A program made the position numbers and the translations under genes. A DNA stretch of 64,000 nucleotides from Rhodospirillales bacterium (GTDB lineage: Bacteria; Pseudomonadota; Alphaproteobacteria; Acetobacterales; Acetobacteraceae): the NCBI GenBank assembly GCA_025352565.1, contig JANXTF010000149.1, forward strand, positions 31,724 through 95,723. Direction: 5' to 3'. The stretch's first letter is position 1. Each line of letters starts with the position of its first letter. The notes beneath the pieces are model-generated. The model searched no databases, was not told the DNA's origin, and worked only from the letters and a program-made list of their open reading frames with translations. Shown in pieces: positions 25,445 through 34,238 of the stretch.

Positions 25445-26466
25445 AGGCATTCTGGAACCCCGTTCAACTCGGCCATGCCCCGCGCTTCTTCCTGCAACGC
25501 GGCGTCGTGCGACCCAATTTCGAGACGCCGGCCCGCGCCGAGGCATTGCTGGCGGCGTGCCGCGCGATGCGCCTCGACATCGTCACGCCGCCCGAGGCGC
25601 CCCGCGCCACGCTGACGGCAGTGCATGGCGCGGACTACCTCGATTTTCTGCGTGACGGCCCGGCCGCCTGGGATGCGATGCCCGAGCATGGGCCGGAGAT
25701 GGTGGCGAACATCCATCCGAGCCCGGAGATGCTTGCGAACGGGGCGCGGCCGTCCGGGACCATCGTGGGGCAGGTCGGCTGGTTCACCGCCGACACCTCG
25801 TGTCCGATTTCCGCCCGGACATGGCCGTCCGCGCTGGCGGCGGCCTCGGGCGCGTTGGCGGCGGCCGATGAGGCGGCTTCGGGGCGCCATGCCTACGCGC
25901 TGGCCCGGCCGCCGGGCCATCACGCCTATCCCGGCCGTGCCGGCGGGCATTGCTACCTGAACAACGCGGCGATCGCGGCCGAACGGCTGCGGTCGCTGGG
26001 GGCCGCGCGGGTGGGCGTGCTCGACATCGACAGCCATCACGGCAACGGCACCCAAGGCTGCTTCTGGGAGCGCGACGACGTGGCGTTCGCCTCGGTGCAT
26101 GGCGACCCGAACGGCTACTATCCTTGGTATGTCGGCCATGCGGATGAACGCGGCGGCGGGCAAGGCCTTGGTCACACCCATAATCTTCCCCTCGCGCGCG
26201 GCAGTGGCGACGGGACGTGGCTGGCAGCGGTGGCGGCAGGGTTGCGACTCCTCGGCCCGGTCGATGCGCTGGTCGTCAGTCTTGGCTTCGACGCCTCCGT
26301 CGACGAGCCGCTGAGCTTCCTGGCCGTCACCGGGGACGGGTTTGCCCGCGCGGGCGAGATGATCGGCGCGGCGCGGCGTCCCACGGCATTCATCCAGGAA
26401 GGCGGCTACAACACCGACGTGATCGGCGGCCTGCTCGATCGGTTCATCAACGGCGTGCTAGCGTGA
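25441..26466 (+). CDS. Histone deacetylase-like amidohydrolase
   Basis: 341 residues from an ATG overlapping the toxin stop (ATGA). The arginase/deacetylase fold is evident: LARPPGHHAYPGRAGGHCYLN contains the tandem His pair, and VLDIDSHHGNGTQ contains the zinc-binding Asp and His. SLGFDASVDEPLSF supplies the second zinc Asp, and FIQEGGYNTDVIG is the C-terminal loop. This is the acetylpolyamine amidohydrolase/HDAH class, which deacetylates acetylpolyamines or acyl-lysine-like small molecules. All zinc ligands seem present. Substrate unknown. It appears translationally coupled to the toxin gene. Confidence 0.85.
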   Translation: MKAFWNPVQLGHAPRFFLQRGVVRPNFETPARAEALLAACRAMRLDIVTPPEAPRATLTAVHGADYLDFLRDGPAAWDAMPEHGPEMVANIHPSPEMLANGARPSGTIVGQVGWFTADTSCPISARTWPSALAAASGALAAADEAASGRHAYALARPPGHHAYPGRAGGHCYLNNAAIAAERLRSLGAARVGVLDIDSHHGNGTQGCFWERDDVAFASVHGDPNGYYPWYVGHADERGGGQGLGHTHNLPLARGSGDGTWLAAVAAGLRLLGPVDALVVSLGFDASVDEPLSFLAVTGDGFARAGEMIGAARRPTAFIQEGGYNTDVIGGLLDRFINGVLA

Positions 26467-26488
26467 CGGCACAACCAAGGAAGAAGCC

Positions 26489-26983
26489 ATGAGGAAATTG
26501 CTCGTCTCCGCTTTGCTCGCCGCGATCGCCGCGGCACCCGCTGCGGCCAAGAACGTGTCTTTGCCTGACGGCAAGCCGGCCATTTCCGCCGTGCTGCCGG
26601 ATAGCTGGAAGCCGACCGAGACCGAGCGCGGCATGGAAGCGACCTCGCCGGGCGGGGACGTCTATGCCTCGGTGGAATACGCGAAGGACTACAAGGCGGA
26701 TCTGCAGGCGCTGATGGCGGCGAACGGCAAGTGGATGAAGGACAACAAGATTGTGCCGGTGCCCAATTCGGTCGATCGGGACTTCACCCTCAACGGCATG
26801 GCGGCGCACGAGATCAGCTACGCCGCGAAGGACAAGGACGGGCCCACCAAGGTGACGTTCGTGCTGGTGGAACTGCCGAAGGACGCGATCGGGGTGGTCA
26901 CGGTTTGGGCCTCGGACAAGGAGCGCGCGACCCAGACCAAGGCGATCGAGGCGATCATGAGCAGCGTGAAGGCGGTTCAGTAG
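26489..26983 (+). CDS. Hypothetical secreted protein
   Basis: 164 residues with a clear signal peptide (MRKLLVSALLAAIAAAPAAA-K). The mature protein is Lys/Asp-rich with PAISAVLPDSWKPTETERGME, a tryptophan-containing start, and a helical C-terminus QTKAIEAIMSSVKAVQ. It has no cysteine and no recognisable catalytic motif. The pattern (N-terminal PDSW, two-layer alpha/beta) resembles small periplasmic proteins of unknown function. The gene starts 22 bases after the deacetylase stop with AAGGAAGAAGCC just upstream of the ATG, so it may be co-transcribed with the deacetylase. Confidence 0.65.
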   Translation: MRKLLVSALLAAIAAAPAAAKNVSLPDGKPAISAVLPDSWKPTETERGMEATSPGGDVYASVEYAKDYKADLQALMAANGKWMKDNKIVPVPNSVDRDFTLNGMAAHEISYAAKDKDGPTKVTFVLVELPKDAIGVVTVWASDKERATQTKAIEAIMSSVKAVQ

Positions 26984-26990
26984 CGCGAAG

Positions 26991-27027
26991 CGCTGTCCTC
27001 CCCCTACAAACGAGGGGGAGGACAGCG
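26991..27027. terminator. Perfect 15-bp hairpin between convergent genes
   Basis: CGCTGTCCTCCCCCT (26991-27005) and AGGGGGAGGACAGCG (27013-27027) are exact complements around a seven-base loop. It fills most of the gap between the convergent stops at 26983 and 27030. There is no T-run, so it is a structural terminator or mRNA 3'-end protector. It belongs to the CCCTCCCC hairpin type seen elsewhere in the window. Confidence 0.65.
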
Positions 27028-27029
27028 GA

Positions 27030-28184
27030 TCAGCCCGGCACCAGCTTCCAGGCGCCATGGTCCAGCTTCACCATCACGCGGGACCGCTCGTCGGTGCCCC
27101 AGCGGCTGGCCGGGGTGAAGGTGTACACCGCATGGGTGCCGACCAGCTCCTTTGTGCTGGCCAGCGCCTCGCGCACGGCCATGCGGTATTCCAGCGTGCC
27201 GGGGGCGATGCCCTTGGCCGCCACGCGCCTGGCCGCGTCGGCGGCGATCAACATGCCGTCATAGGCGTACGCGGCGAAGGCGTCGGTGCTCGGCGCGCCG
27301 TTGGCCTTGAGGTAGTCGGTGCGGAATTGCAGCGCCACCTTCTTGATCGGGTTGGAATCCGGCAGCTGCTCGGCCACCACGACAGGGCCGGTGGGAGCGA
27401 CCAGACCTTCCACGGCAGCGCCGCCGACGCGGACGAACTCGCTGTTGATGATGGCATGAGTGCTGTACTGGGCGCCCTTGTAGCCCCGTTCGCTCAACGC
27501 GATGTGCGGCAGGGCGCCGGGCGAGCCGGAGCCGCCGGTGAGCACCGCGTCGGGCTTCAGCGCGATGATCTTGAGCACCTGCGGCGTCACGCTGGTGTCG
27601 GCGCGGGCGAAGCGCTCATTGGCCACGATGGCGATGCCGGCCTTGTCGGCGGCGGCCTTCAGGCTGTTGTAGACGAGGTCGCCCCAGGCATCGTTGTAGC
27701 CGATATAGCCGACCGTCTTGATGCCGGCCTTCTTCATCAGCTCGATGTCGGCGTCGATCATCAGCGGCGGCGGCTGCGGGACCGTGACCTCCCACTCGCC
27801 CTTCTCGCCCGCAACGCCGCCATTGGCGAGGAACACCATCGGCGTCTTCAGCTCGGCGGCGACGGCGTACATCGCGAGCGAGACCGGCGTGCCGGCGGAG
27901 CCCATGATGACATCGACATGGTCCTCCTCGATGAGCTTGCGCGCGGCGCGGGCGGCGACCGCGGGGTCCGAGGTGTCATCCAGGGTGATGACGGTGAGCT
28001 TCTGGCCGTCGAGCACGCCGCCATTCGCCATCGCGGCGGCGATGCCCTTGTTATACGGAATACCGATCGAGGAGACCGGCCCCGAGGCCGAGTTGACCAC
28101 GCCGATCTTCATCTGGGCATGGGCCGCGAAGGCGGCCAACGACATGGCGCCGGCCATCAGCGCCGTTCTGAAACTCGTCCGCAT
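27030..28184 (-). CDS. Branched-chain-amino-acid-type ABC substrate-binding protein
   Basis: 384 residues from the ATG at 28184, with GGGAG about six bases upstream; a signal peptide ends at AAHAQ (about residue 24). The Leu/Ile/Val-binding fold type I is clear: KIGVVNSASGPVSSIG, then TLDDTSDPAVAARAARKLIE and VDVIMGSAGTPVSLAMY. The DAFAAYAYDGMLIAADAA segment is in the C-terminal lobe. Such proteins bind amino acids, amides or aromatic acids for LivHMGF importers. No permease genes adjoin it; the Liv operon at 34951-40321 has its own binding protein. The true ligand is unknown. Confidence 0.85.
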   Translation of the reverse strand: MRTSFRTALMAGAMSLAAFAAHAQMKIGVVNSASGPVSSIGIPYNKGIAAAMANGGVLDGQKLTVITLDDTSDPAVAARAARKLIEEDHVDVIMGSAGTPVSLAMYAVAAELKTPMVFLANGGVAGEKGEWEVTVPQPPPLMIDADIELMKKAGIKTVGYIGYNDAWGDLVYNSLKAAADKAGIAIVANERFARADTSVTPQVLKIIALKPDAVLTGGSGSPGALPHIALSERGYKGAQYSTHAIINSEFVRVGGAAVEGLVAPTGPVVVAEQLPDSNPIKKVALQFRTDYLKANGAPSTDAFAAYAYDGMLIAADAARRVAAKGIAPGTLEYRMAVREALASTKELVGTHAVYTFTPASRWGTDERSRVMVKLDHGAWKLVPG

Positions 28185-28248
28185 GGCAGTCTCCCGCTTC
28201 CGTTTCAGGGCAGTATCGGGAAGCGGGAGAGCCCTGTCCATCGCGCCG

Positions 28249-29277
28249 TTAAGCCGCCTTGCGCGCCAGGATGCCCTGGGCCACCAAAGTCTCGGCGATC
28301 TGCACCGCGTTCAGCGCGGCGCCCTTGCGGAGGTTGTCGCTGACCACCCAGAACGACAGCCCGTGTTCGACCGTGGGGTCCCTCCGGATGCGGCTGACAT
28401 AGGTGTCGTCCTCGCCCTGGCATTCGAGCGGAGTCATGTAGCCGCCATCCTCACGGGTATCCATCACGCGCAGCCCCGGCATGGCGCGGAACGCGGCGCG
28501 GGCCTCGGTGACGTTGATCGGCCCCTCGAACTCGACGTTCACCGCCTCGGAATGGCCGATGAACACCGGCACGCGCACGCAGGTGGCCACCAGCTTGATG
28601 TCGGGATCGAGGATCTTGCGGGTCTCGACCGCCATCTTCCACTCCTCCTTGGTCGAGCCGTCCTCCATGAACTTGTCGATGTGCGGGATGCAGTTGAAGG
28701 CGATCTGCTTGGTGAATTCCTGCGGGCGAACCGGGTCGTGCACGAGGCTCGACCGGGTTTGCGCGAACAGCTCGTCCATGCCGTCCTTGCCGGCGCCCGA
28801 GACGGATTGGTAGGTGGCGACCACCACGCGCTTGATCCGCACCCGGTCGTGCAGCGGCTTCAATGCCAGCACCAGTTGGATGGTGGAGCAGTTGGGGTTG
28901 GCGACGATGCCCCGGCGGATGCGGCCGAGTGCCTGCGGGTTCACCTCGGGCACCACCAGCGGCACGTCCGGCTCCATGCGGAACTGGCTCGTGTTGTCGA
29001 TCACGATGCAGCCGGCCGCGGCGGCGCGGGGCGCGTGGATGGCCGAGACGGCGGCGCCGGGGCTGAACAGGCCGATGTCGCAGCCCGCGAAGTCGTACGT
29101 CTCGAGGTTCTGCACCTTGAGCACGGTCTTGCCGCCGAACGAGACTTCCTTGCCGGCGGAGCGGGGAGAGGCGAGGACCACGACCTCCCTGACCGGGAAA
29201 TTCCGCTCGGCCAGCGTTTTGATGATCTCGCGCCCGACCGCCCCGGTGGCGCCGACAACCGCGACCTTGTAGCCCAT
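28249..29277 (-). CDS. asd: Aspartate-semialdehyde dehydrogenase
   Basis: 342 residues. The NADP-binding start is KVAVVGATGAVGREIIKTL, and the catalytic Cys is in IVANPNCSTIQLVLAL. The substrate-binding EEWKMAVETRKIL block and a C-terminal ALNAVQIAETLVAQG helix are in place. It reduces L-aspartyl-4-phosphate to the semialdehyde for Lys, Met, Thr and Ile and for diaminopimelate of peptidoglycan. The length is normal. AGGAGC precedes the ATG. It reads away from the amidase gene at 29561 and is 64 bases upstream of the binding-protein gene on the same strand. Confidence 0.95.
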   Translation of the reverse strand: MGYKVAVVGATGAVGREIIKTLAERNFPVREVVVLASPRSAGKEVSFGGKTVLKVQNLETYDFAGCDIGLFSPGAAVSAIHAPRAAAAGCIVIDNTSQFRMEPDVPLVVPEVNPQALGRIRRGIVANPNCSTIQLVLALKPLHDRVRIKRVVVATYQSVSGAGKDGMDELFAQTRSSLVHDPVRPQEFTKQIAFNCIPHIDKFMEDGSTKEEWKMAVETRKILDPDIKLVATCVRVPVFIGHSEAVNVEFEGPINVTEARAAFRAMPGLRVMDTREDGGYMTPLECQGEDDTYVSRIRRDPTVEHGLSFWVVSDNLRKGAALNAVQIAETLVAQGILARKAA

Positions 29278-29351
29278 CCCACTGCTCCTGCTTGCGTATC
29301 GGACGAGGGTTACGCGCGGGCAGGCATGGTTTCAAGCAGGATACGCGCGGA

Positions 29352-29426
29352 TCAGCGGCCGAAATGCCGCATGGAGAAGCTGACGACGAGGACGAAGAGG
29401 ACGCGAACAACGCGCATGCCGATCAT
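29352..29426 (-). CDS. Possible 24-residue leader or small membrane peptide upstream of asd
   Basis: A short frame starting ATG ATC GGC ATG at 29426 encodes a Val-rich hydrophobic peptide (six Val, with VRVLFVLVVSFS) and stops at 29352. It lies 74 bases upstream of asd on the same strand, where a leader peptide could sit. There is no strong ribosome site and no clear attenuator hairpin, so this is only a candidate. The rest of 29278-29560 holds nothing I can identify beyond the amidase upstream region. Confidence 0.2.
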   Translation of the reverse strand: MIGMRVVRVLFVLVVSFSMRHFGR

Positions 29427-29560
29427 CCGACGGAAGGTCAAACGTGTTTTCGCTCGACGAGCTGAGCGGGCCACAAACCGTCATTAGTTCAACGTTGAAG
29501 GTGTGTTTCTGAACCTGATGTGGTAACTGGCGGCCAGCGCAATCGTCACGAGGCCATGCC

Positions 29561-30376
29561 GTGATCCATCGTCGTTCATTGCTTGCCGCCGCCGCCCTGG
29601 CTCCCGTTGCGGCGCAGGCCGCGCCGCCACGATTGGAGGCGGCCAATCTCCGCGCGCCGAAAAGTGCCGCGAGGGCGAAGCTGCCGCTCGTGCTGCTCGA
29701 TCCGGGGCATGGCGGCAAGGATCCGGGGGCCATCGGCGTGTCCGGCACCTTTGAGAAGCACATCGCGTTCGCCGCCGCGCAGGAGCTTCAGCGCCAGTTG
29801 CTCGGGGCCGGGCGCTACCGGGTGGAATTGACGCGGGGGCGGGACGTGTTCGTCCCGCTGGAGGACCGCGTGGGCGACGCCGAGCGGCGGGGGGCTGCAT
29901 TGTTCGTGTCGATGCACGCCGACGCGTTGACCGATCACGCCGTGCGCGGCGCAAGCGTCTATACCCTCGGCGCCACCGCGTCGGACGCGCAGACGGCGGC
30001 GTTGGCACGGCGGGAGAACAGTGCCGATCGGTTCGGCGGCCCCGCCTTCGCCGACACGCCGCCCGAGGTGGCGAGGATATTGGCCAGCCTGGTGCGACAG
30101 GAGACGCGGGCCGGGTCGGCGCGGATGGCGCGCAGCGTGGTCGGCGAACTCGGGCGGGACGTGGGGCTGTTGCAGAACCCGTCCCGCCATGCCGGATTCG
30201 TGGTGCTGAAGGCCGCCGACATCCCCAGCATCCTGGTCGAGATGGGATTTATGTCGAACCCGGTCGATGAGGCGGCGTTACGCAAGGCAGACCATCGGGG
30301 CCGGATCGCGGGCGCCATGCATCGCGCGATCGACGCCTATTTCGCCCAGGTGCCGACGCTGCGCGTGGCTGGTTAG
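29561..30376 (+). CDS. amiC: N-acetylmuramoyl-L-alanine amidase (Amidase_3)
   Basis: 271 residues from a GTG, with a signal peptide of Tat/Sec type (HRRSLLAAAALAPVAAQA). The zinc amidase ligands are His50 in LLDPGHGGKD, Glu65 in SGTFEKH and His119 in FVSMHAD, with the catalytic Glu in LVEMGFMSN. It lacks the N-terminal AMIN targeting domain of E. coli AmiC. It cleaves the amide between MurNAc and the peptide stem during cell separation. It precedes PBP1A on the same strand by 49 bases, forming a cell-wall unit with it. Confidence 0.88.
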   Translation: MIHRRSLLAAAALAPVAAQAAPPRLEAANLRAPKSAARAKLPLVLLDPGHGGKDPGAIGVSGTFEKHIAFAAAQELQRQLLGAGRYRVELTRGRDVFVPLEDRVGDAERRGAALFVSMHADALTDHAVRGASVYTLGATASDAQTAALARRENSADRFGGPAFADTPPEVARILASLVRQETRAGSARMARSVVGELGRDVGLLQNPSRHAGFVVLKAADIPSILVEMGFMSNPVDEAALRKADHRGRIAGAMHRAIDAYFAQVPTLRVAG

Positions 30377-30425
30377 AAAAGCTTGAGGCTGCGCGGGCGG
30401 CCGGGGAAGTGTTAGGGATGCCGCC

Positions 30426-33014
30426 ATGACCGAGCCTTTCACTGCTGGCGAGCCGCTTTCGCCCCCCAATCGTCCCGCCGCGCCCGAGCCGACAGCCCCC
30501 AAACGCGGCCGGGCGCCGCGTGCGCCCAGGCGCGGCCGCAGCGTTCTTGCGGTCATCGGCCGCATCGCGGGCGCCGTGGCGGCGCTGTGCGTGCTGGTCG
30601 GCATCGTCGCCGGTATCGCGCTTTATGCCGGCTACCGGCATTTCAATGACGGTCTGCCCGACCTTGCCGGCCTGCAAAACTACCAGCCGCGCCAGATGAG
30701 CCGGGTCTATGCCGGCGATAGCCGCCTGCTGTCCGAGCTTGCCACCGAGCGGCGTATCTTCGTGCCATACACGGCCGTGCCGGACCTCGTGAAGCGCGCC
30801 TTCGTCTCGGCCGAGGACCAGAATTTCTTCAACCATCGCGGCGTGGACCCCATCGCGATCATGCGCGCGGCCATCACCGACCTGCAGCAATACGGCCATG
30901 GCCGCCGCCCGGTTGGCGCCTCGACCATCACCCAGCAGGTCGCCAAGAACATGCTGCTGGGCAACGAGGTATCCATCACCCGCAAAGTGCGCGAGGCGCT
31001 GCTGGCGCTGAAGATCGAGGAGAGCCTCAGCAAGGACCGCATCCTCGAATTGTATTTGAACGAGATCTATCTCGGCCTGTCCTCCTACGGCGTGGCGGCG
31101 GCGGCCCAGACCTATTTCAACAAATCGCTCGACGACCTGACGGTCCCCGAGGCGGCGTTCCTGGCGGCGCTGCCCAAGGCGCCCAACAACCTCAATCCGT
31201 TCCGTTTCCCCGACGCGGCGCGCGGACGCCGCGATTACGTGCTCGACCGTATGGCGGACGATCGGATCATCACCGCCGAGCAGGCGGTTTCCGCCAAGGC
31301 CACGCCGATCACGCCCTCGCCGTTCCGCCGCCCCGACAGCGTCACGGGGGCCGAATATTTCGCCGAGGAGGTCCGCCGCCAGTTGATCGATAGGTTCGGC
31401 GCGGACCAGACCACCCAGGGTGGCTTCGTGGTGCGCACCAGCCTCGATCCGGTGCTCCAGGCCCGTGCCGACAAGCTGATGCGGGCGGCGCTGATGAAAT
31501 ACGATCTCGCCCGTGGCGGCTGGCGCGGCCGCGCGGCGCATCTCGATGGCGGCACGCCGGCCTTGCGCAACGGCTGGGCGCAGGCGCTCGGCACCGTGCC
31601 GCGTCCGCCCGGCATGCTGCCCGAGTGGCGCATGGGCGTGGTGATCGAGGAGACCGACGGGGAGGCCAAGATCGGCGTGCTCGACCGCGCGCCCGACGGC
31701 GCCGCCGCGCCGCGCATTCTGCCCCTCATGCTGTCCGATCTCGGCTGGGCGCGGCCGGTGAAGGACGACATCCTCGGCTCCCAGCCGCGCCGCCTGTCCG
31801 ACGTGGCGGTGGTGGGGGACGTGGTGATGGTGGAGCCGACCGTGTCGCCGCCGCCCGCCAAGGGCCCGGCGCGGCCGGAACGGGTGCTGCTGCGTCAGAT
31901 CCCGCTGATCGAGGGGGCGCTGGTGTCGCTCGAACCCGCCACGGGCCGCGTGCTCGCGATGTCGGGCGGCTGGAGCTTCGAAGGCAGCCAGTTCAACCGC
32001 GCGACTCAGGCGAGCCGGCAGCCGGGCTCGAGCTTCAAGCCGATCGTGTACCTCACGGGCATGGAGCAGAACATCTCGCCGTCGCAGAAATTCCTCGATG
32101 CGCCGTTCGTCCTCGATCAGGGCGCCGCCGGCCAGTGGCGACCCAACAACTACGAGATGGATTACAGCGGCCCGGTGCCGCTGCGCATCGCGCTGGAGAA
32201 GTCGCTGAATCTCGTGACGGTCCGACTGGCCGAGCGGGTCGGCATGTCGAGCGTGGCGGCCAATGCGATCGCGTTTCATGTGGTGGACAGCATGCCCAAG
32301 GTACTGCCGGCCGCCCTTGGCGCGGTCGAGACCACGGTGCTGCGCCAGGCCGGCGCCTACGCCGCGCTGAACGAGGGCGGCCGCGAGGTGATCCCTTCTT
32401 TGATCGACTCCGTGCAGGACCGCGACGGGCACATCCTGTTCCGCCCCGAGGGCCGCGGCTGCGATGGCTGCGCCGACCCCTTGCACGTGCCGATCATGAT
32501 CGACGGCCGCAAGCAGATCGCCGATCCGCCCAGCGTGTTCCAGGTGGTGACCATGATGCAGGGCGTGGTGCAGCGCGGCACCGGCGTGGAGGCTGGCAAG
32601 GGCCTGAACCGCCCGGTCGCGGGCAAGACCGGCACCACGCAGGACTTCAACGACGCGTGGTTCGTGGGCTTCACGCCCGATCTCGTGACCGCCGTGTGGA
32701 TCGGCTACGACAAGCCCACCAGCCTCGGCAAGGACGAGACCGGCGGCGTGCTCGCCGCCCCGGTGTTCCGTGACTTCATGGAATTCGCGCTGAAAAACCG
32801 GCCGGTGCTGAAATTCATCCCGCCCCCGGGCGTCACCATGGCGGCATGGGACAGCGGCTACGGCTCCATCACCGACGCGTTCAAGCCGGGCCAGGAGCCG
32901 GGTGCCTCAGGTCCCACGGGCGGCGGCAACGGCGGCGGCGGAGGCACAGCGACCGCGTCCAATGCCGGCAGGTCGGCCCCGGGCGTGGACAGCGGACTGG
33001 GCGGGCTGTATTGA
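30426..33014 (+). CDS. mrcA: Class A penicillin-binding protein 1A
   Basis: 862 residues. A Pro-rich cytoplasmic tail is followed by one membrane segment (about residues 40-65). The GT51 transglycosylase domain shows SAEDQNFFNHRGVD, GASTITQQVAKN and RKVREALLALKIE. The transpeptidase domain has SSFK with the active Ser535, KSLNLVTVRL and KTGTTQDFNDAW. An OB-like insert occupies residues about 350-470. The C-terminus ends in a Gly-rich disordered stretch (TGGGNGGGGG). Polymerises and crosslinks peptidoglycan. Follows amiC and precedes prfB by 31 bases. Confidence 0.95.
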   Translation: MTEPFTAGEPLSPPNRPAAPEPTAPKRGRAPRAPRRGRSVLAVIGRIAGAVAALCVLVGIVAGIALYAGYRHFNDGLPDLAGLQNYQPRQMSRVYAGDSRLLSELATERRIFVPYTAVPDLVKRAFVSAEDQNFFNHRGVDPIAIMRAAITDLQQYGHGRRPVGASTITQQVAKNMLLGNEVSITRKVREALLALKIEESLSKDRILELYLNEIYLGLSSYGVAAAAQTYFNKSLDDLTVPEAAFLAALPKAPNNLNPFRFPDAARGRRDYVLDRMADDRIITAEQAVSAKATPITPSPFRRPDSVTGAEYFAEEVRRQLIDRFGADQTTQGGFVVRTSLDPVLQARADKLMRAALMKYDLARGGWRGRAAHLDGGTPALRNGWAQALGTVPRPPGMLPEWRMGVVIEETDGEAKIGVLDRAPDGAAAPRILPLMLSDLGWARPVKDDILGSQPRRLSDVAVVGDVVMVEPTVSPPPAKGPARPERVLLRQIPLIEGALVSLEPATGRVLAMSGGWSFEGSQFNRATQASRQPGSSFKPIVYLTGMEQNISPSQKFLDAPFVLDQGAAGQWRPNNYEMDYSGPVPLRIALEKSLNLVTVRLAERVGMSSVAANAIAFHVVDSMPKVLPAALGAVETTVLRQAGAYAALNEGGREVIPSLIDSVQDRDGHILFRPEGRGCDGCADPLHVPIMIDGRKQIADPPSVFQVVTMMQGVVQRGTGVEAGKGLNRPVAGKTGTTQDFNDAWFVGFTPDLVTAVWIGYDKPTSLGKDETGGVLAAPVFRDFMEFALKNRPVLKFIPPPGVTMAAWDSGYGSITDAFKPGQEPGASGPTGGGNGGGGGTATASNAGRSAPGVDSGLGGLY

Positions 33015-33045
33015 CCCGTTCCCTCATCAGTCAGGCCCGACCGCA

Positions 33046-34177
33046 ATGTCCACCGAAGCCGACGCGCTCCGCAAGCAGATCACGGATTCCGTGACCCTGC
33101 TGAGGAGGCATCTTTGACTGGGATGTCGCCCTCTCCCGCCTCGAGGAACTGAACCACCGCGCCGAGGACCCGACGCTCTGGAGCGACCCCAAGGCCGCCC
33201 AGATCCTCATGCGCGAACGCACCCGCATCGCCACCGGCGTGGACTCCGTCCGAAAGCTCGAGGCGGACGTGACGGACGCCATGGAGCTGATCGAGCTGGC
33301 CGAGGCCGACGGCGACGCCGCGATGGTCGGCGACGCCATCGCCTCCCTCAAGGCGGCATCGGCGGAGGCCAAGCGCCGGGAGATCGAAAGCCTCCTGTCG
33401 GGCGAGGCCGACGGCAACGACGCGTTCGTGGAGATCAACGCGGGAGCCGGCGGCACCGAGGCGCAGGACTGGGCGGAGATGCTCAAGCGCATGTACACCC
33501 GCTGGTCCGAGCGGCATGGCTACAAGGTGCAGCTGCTCGAGGAGAGCGAAGGCGAGCAGGCCGGCATCAAATCCACCACGCTGCAGATCAGCGGGCCGGA
33601 CGCCTATGGCTGGCTGAAAACCGAGACCGGCGTGCATCGCCTGGTCCGCATCAGCCCGTTCGACAGCGCCGCCCGCCGCCAGACCAGTTTCGCCAGCGTG
33701 TATGCCTACCCGGTGGTCGACGACACGATCGAGATCGAGATCAATCCGGCCGACCTCAAGGTCGACACGTTCCGCGCGTCGGGCGCCGGCGGGCAGCACG
33801 TGAACAAGACGGAATCGGCCATCCGCATCACCCACCTGCCGAGCGGCATCGTCGTCGCGTGCCAGACCGACCGCAGCCAGCACCGCAACCGCGCGACCGC
33901 GATGGGGATGTTGAAGGCGCGCATGTACGAGGCCGAGTTGCAGAAGCGCGAGGCGGCGTCGAACGCGACCGAGGCGGCGAAAACCGAGATCGGCTGGGGC
34001 CACCAGATACGCAGCTACGTGCTGGCGCCGTATCAGATGGTGAAGGATCTGCGGACGGGCGTGGAGACCGGCAACCCCGACGCGGTGCTGGATGGCGGGC
34101 TGGACGAGTTCATGGCGGCGGCGCTGGCGGCGCGGGTGGGTGCCACGCGCAGCGAGGCGAGCGCCAACGCGGCTTAG
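33046..34177 (+). CDS. prfB: Peptide chain release factor 2, requires programmed +1 frameshift
   Basis: The coding sequence is 33046-33114 joined to 33116-34177, giving 376 residues. The first 23 codons end at CTT followed by an in-frame TGA (33115-33117). Skipping one T continues as [15 protein letters not shown]2 features follow: the stop-codon recognition SPF (RISPFDS) and the catalytic GGQ in [14 protein letters not shown]2 reads UGA and UAA; low RF2 promotes the frameshift and so autoregulates synthesis. The annotation should not be split into two genes. It lies behind PBP1A and ends convergently with the ChaC-like gene. Confidence 0.95.
33103..33118 (+). promoter_or_regulatory. prfB programmed +1 frameshift site
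   Basis: AGGAGG (33103-33108), a three-base spacer CAT, then CTTTGAC (33112-33118). The layout equals that of E. coli prfB: an internal Shine-Dalgarno three bases before the slippery CUU and a UGA stop. The ribosome slips forward by one base when RF2 is scarce. Confidence 0.93.
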
Positions 34178-34186
34178 TTTGTCTTG

Positions 34187-34210
34187 CCCCTCCCCGCCAG
34201 GGGGAGAGGG
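34187..34210. repeat. Degenerate CCCCTCCCC hairpin between prfB and the ChaC-like gene
   Basis: CCCCTCCCC (34187-34195), a short loop and GGGGGAGAGGG (34200-34210) form an imperfect hairpin just after the prfB stop. It is of the same type as those at 26991, 38300, 41901 and 46427. Probable transcript end for convergent genes. Confidence 0.55.
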
Positions 34211-34238
34211 ACGAAGACGATTTGTCGATCCCGCCGCT

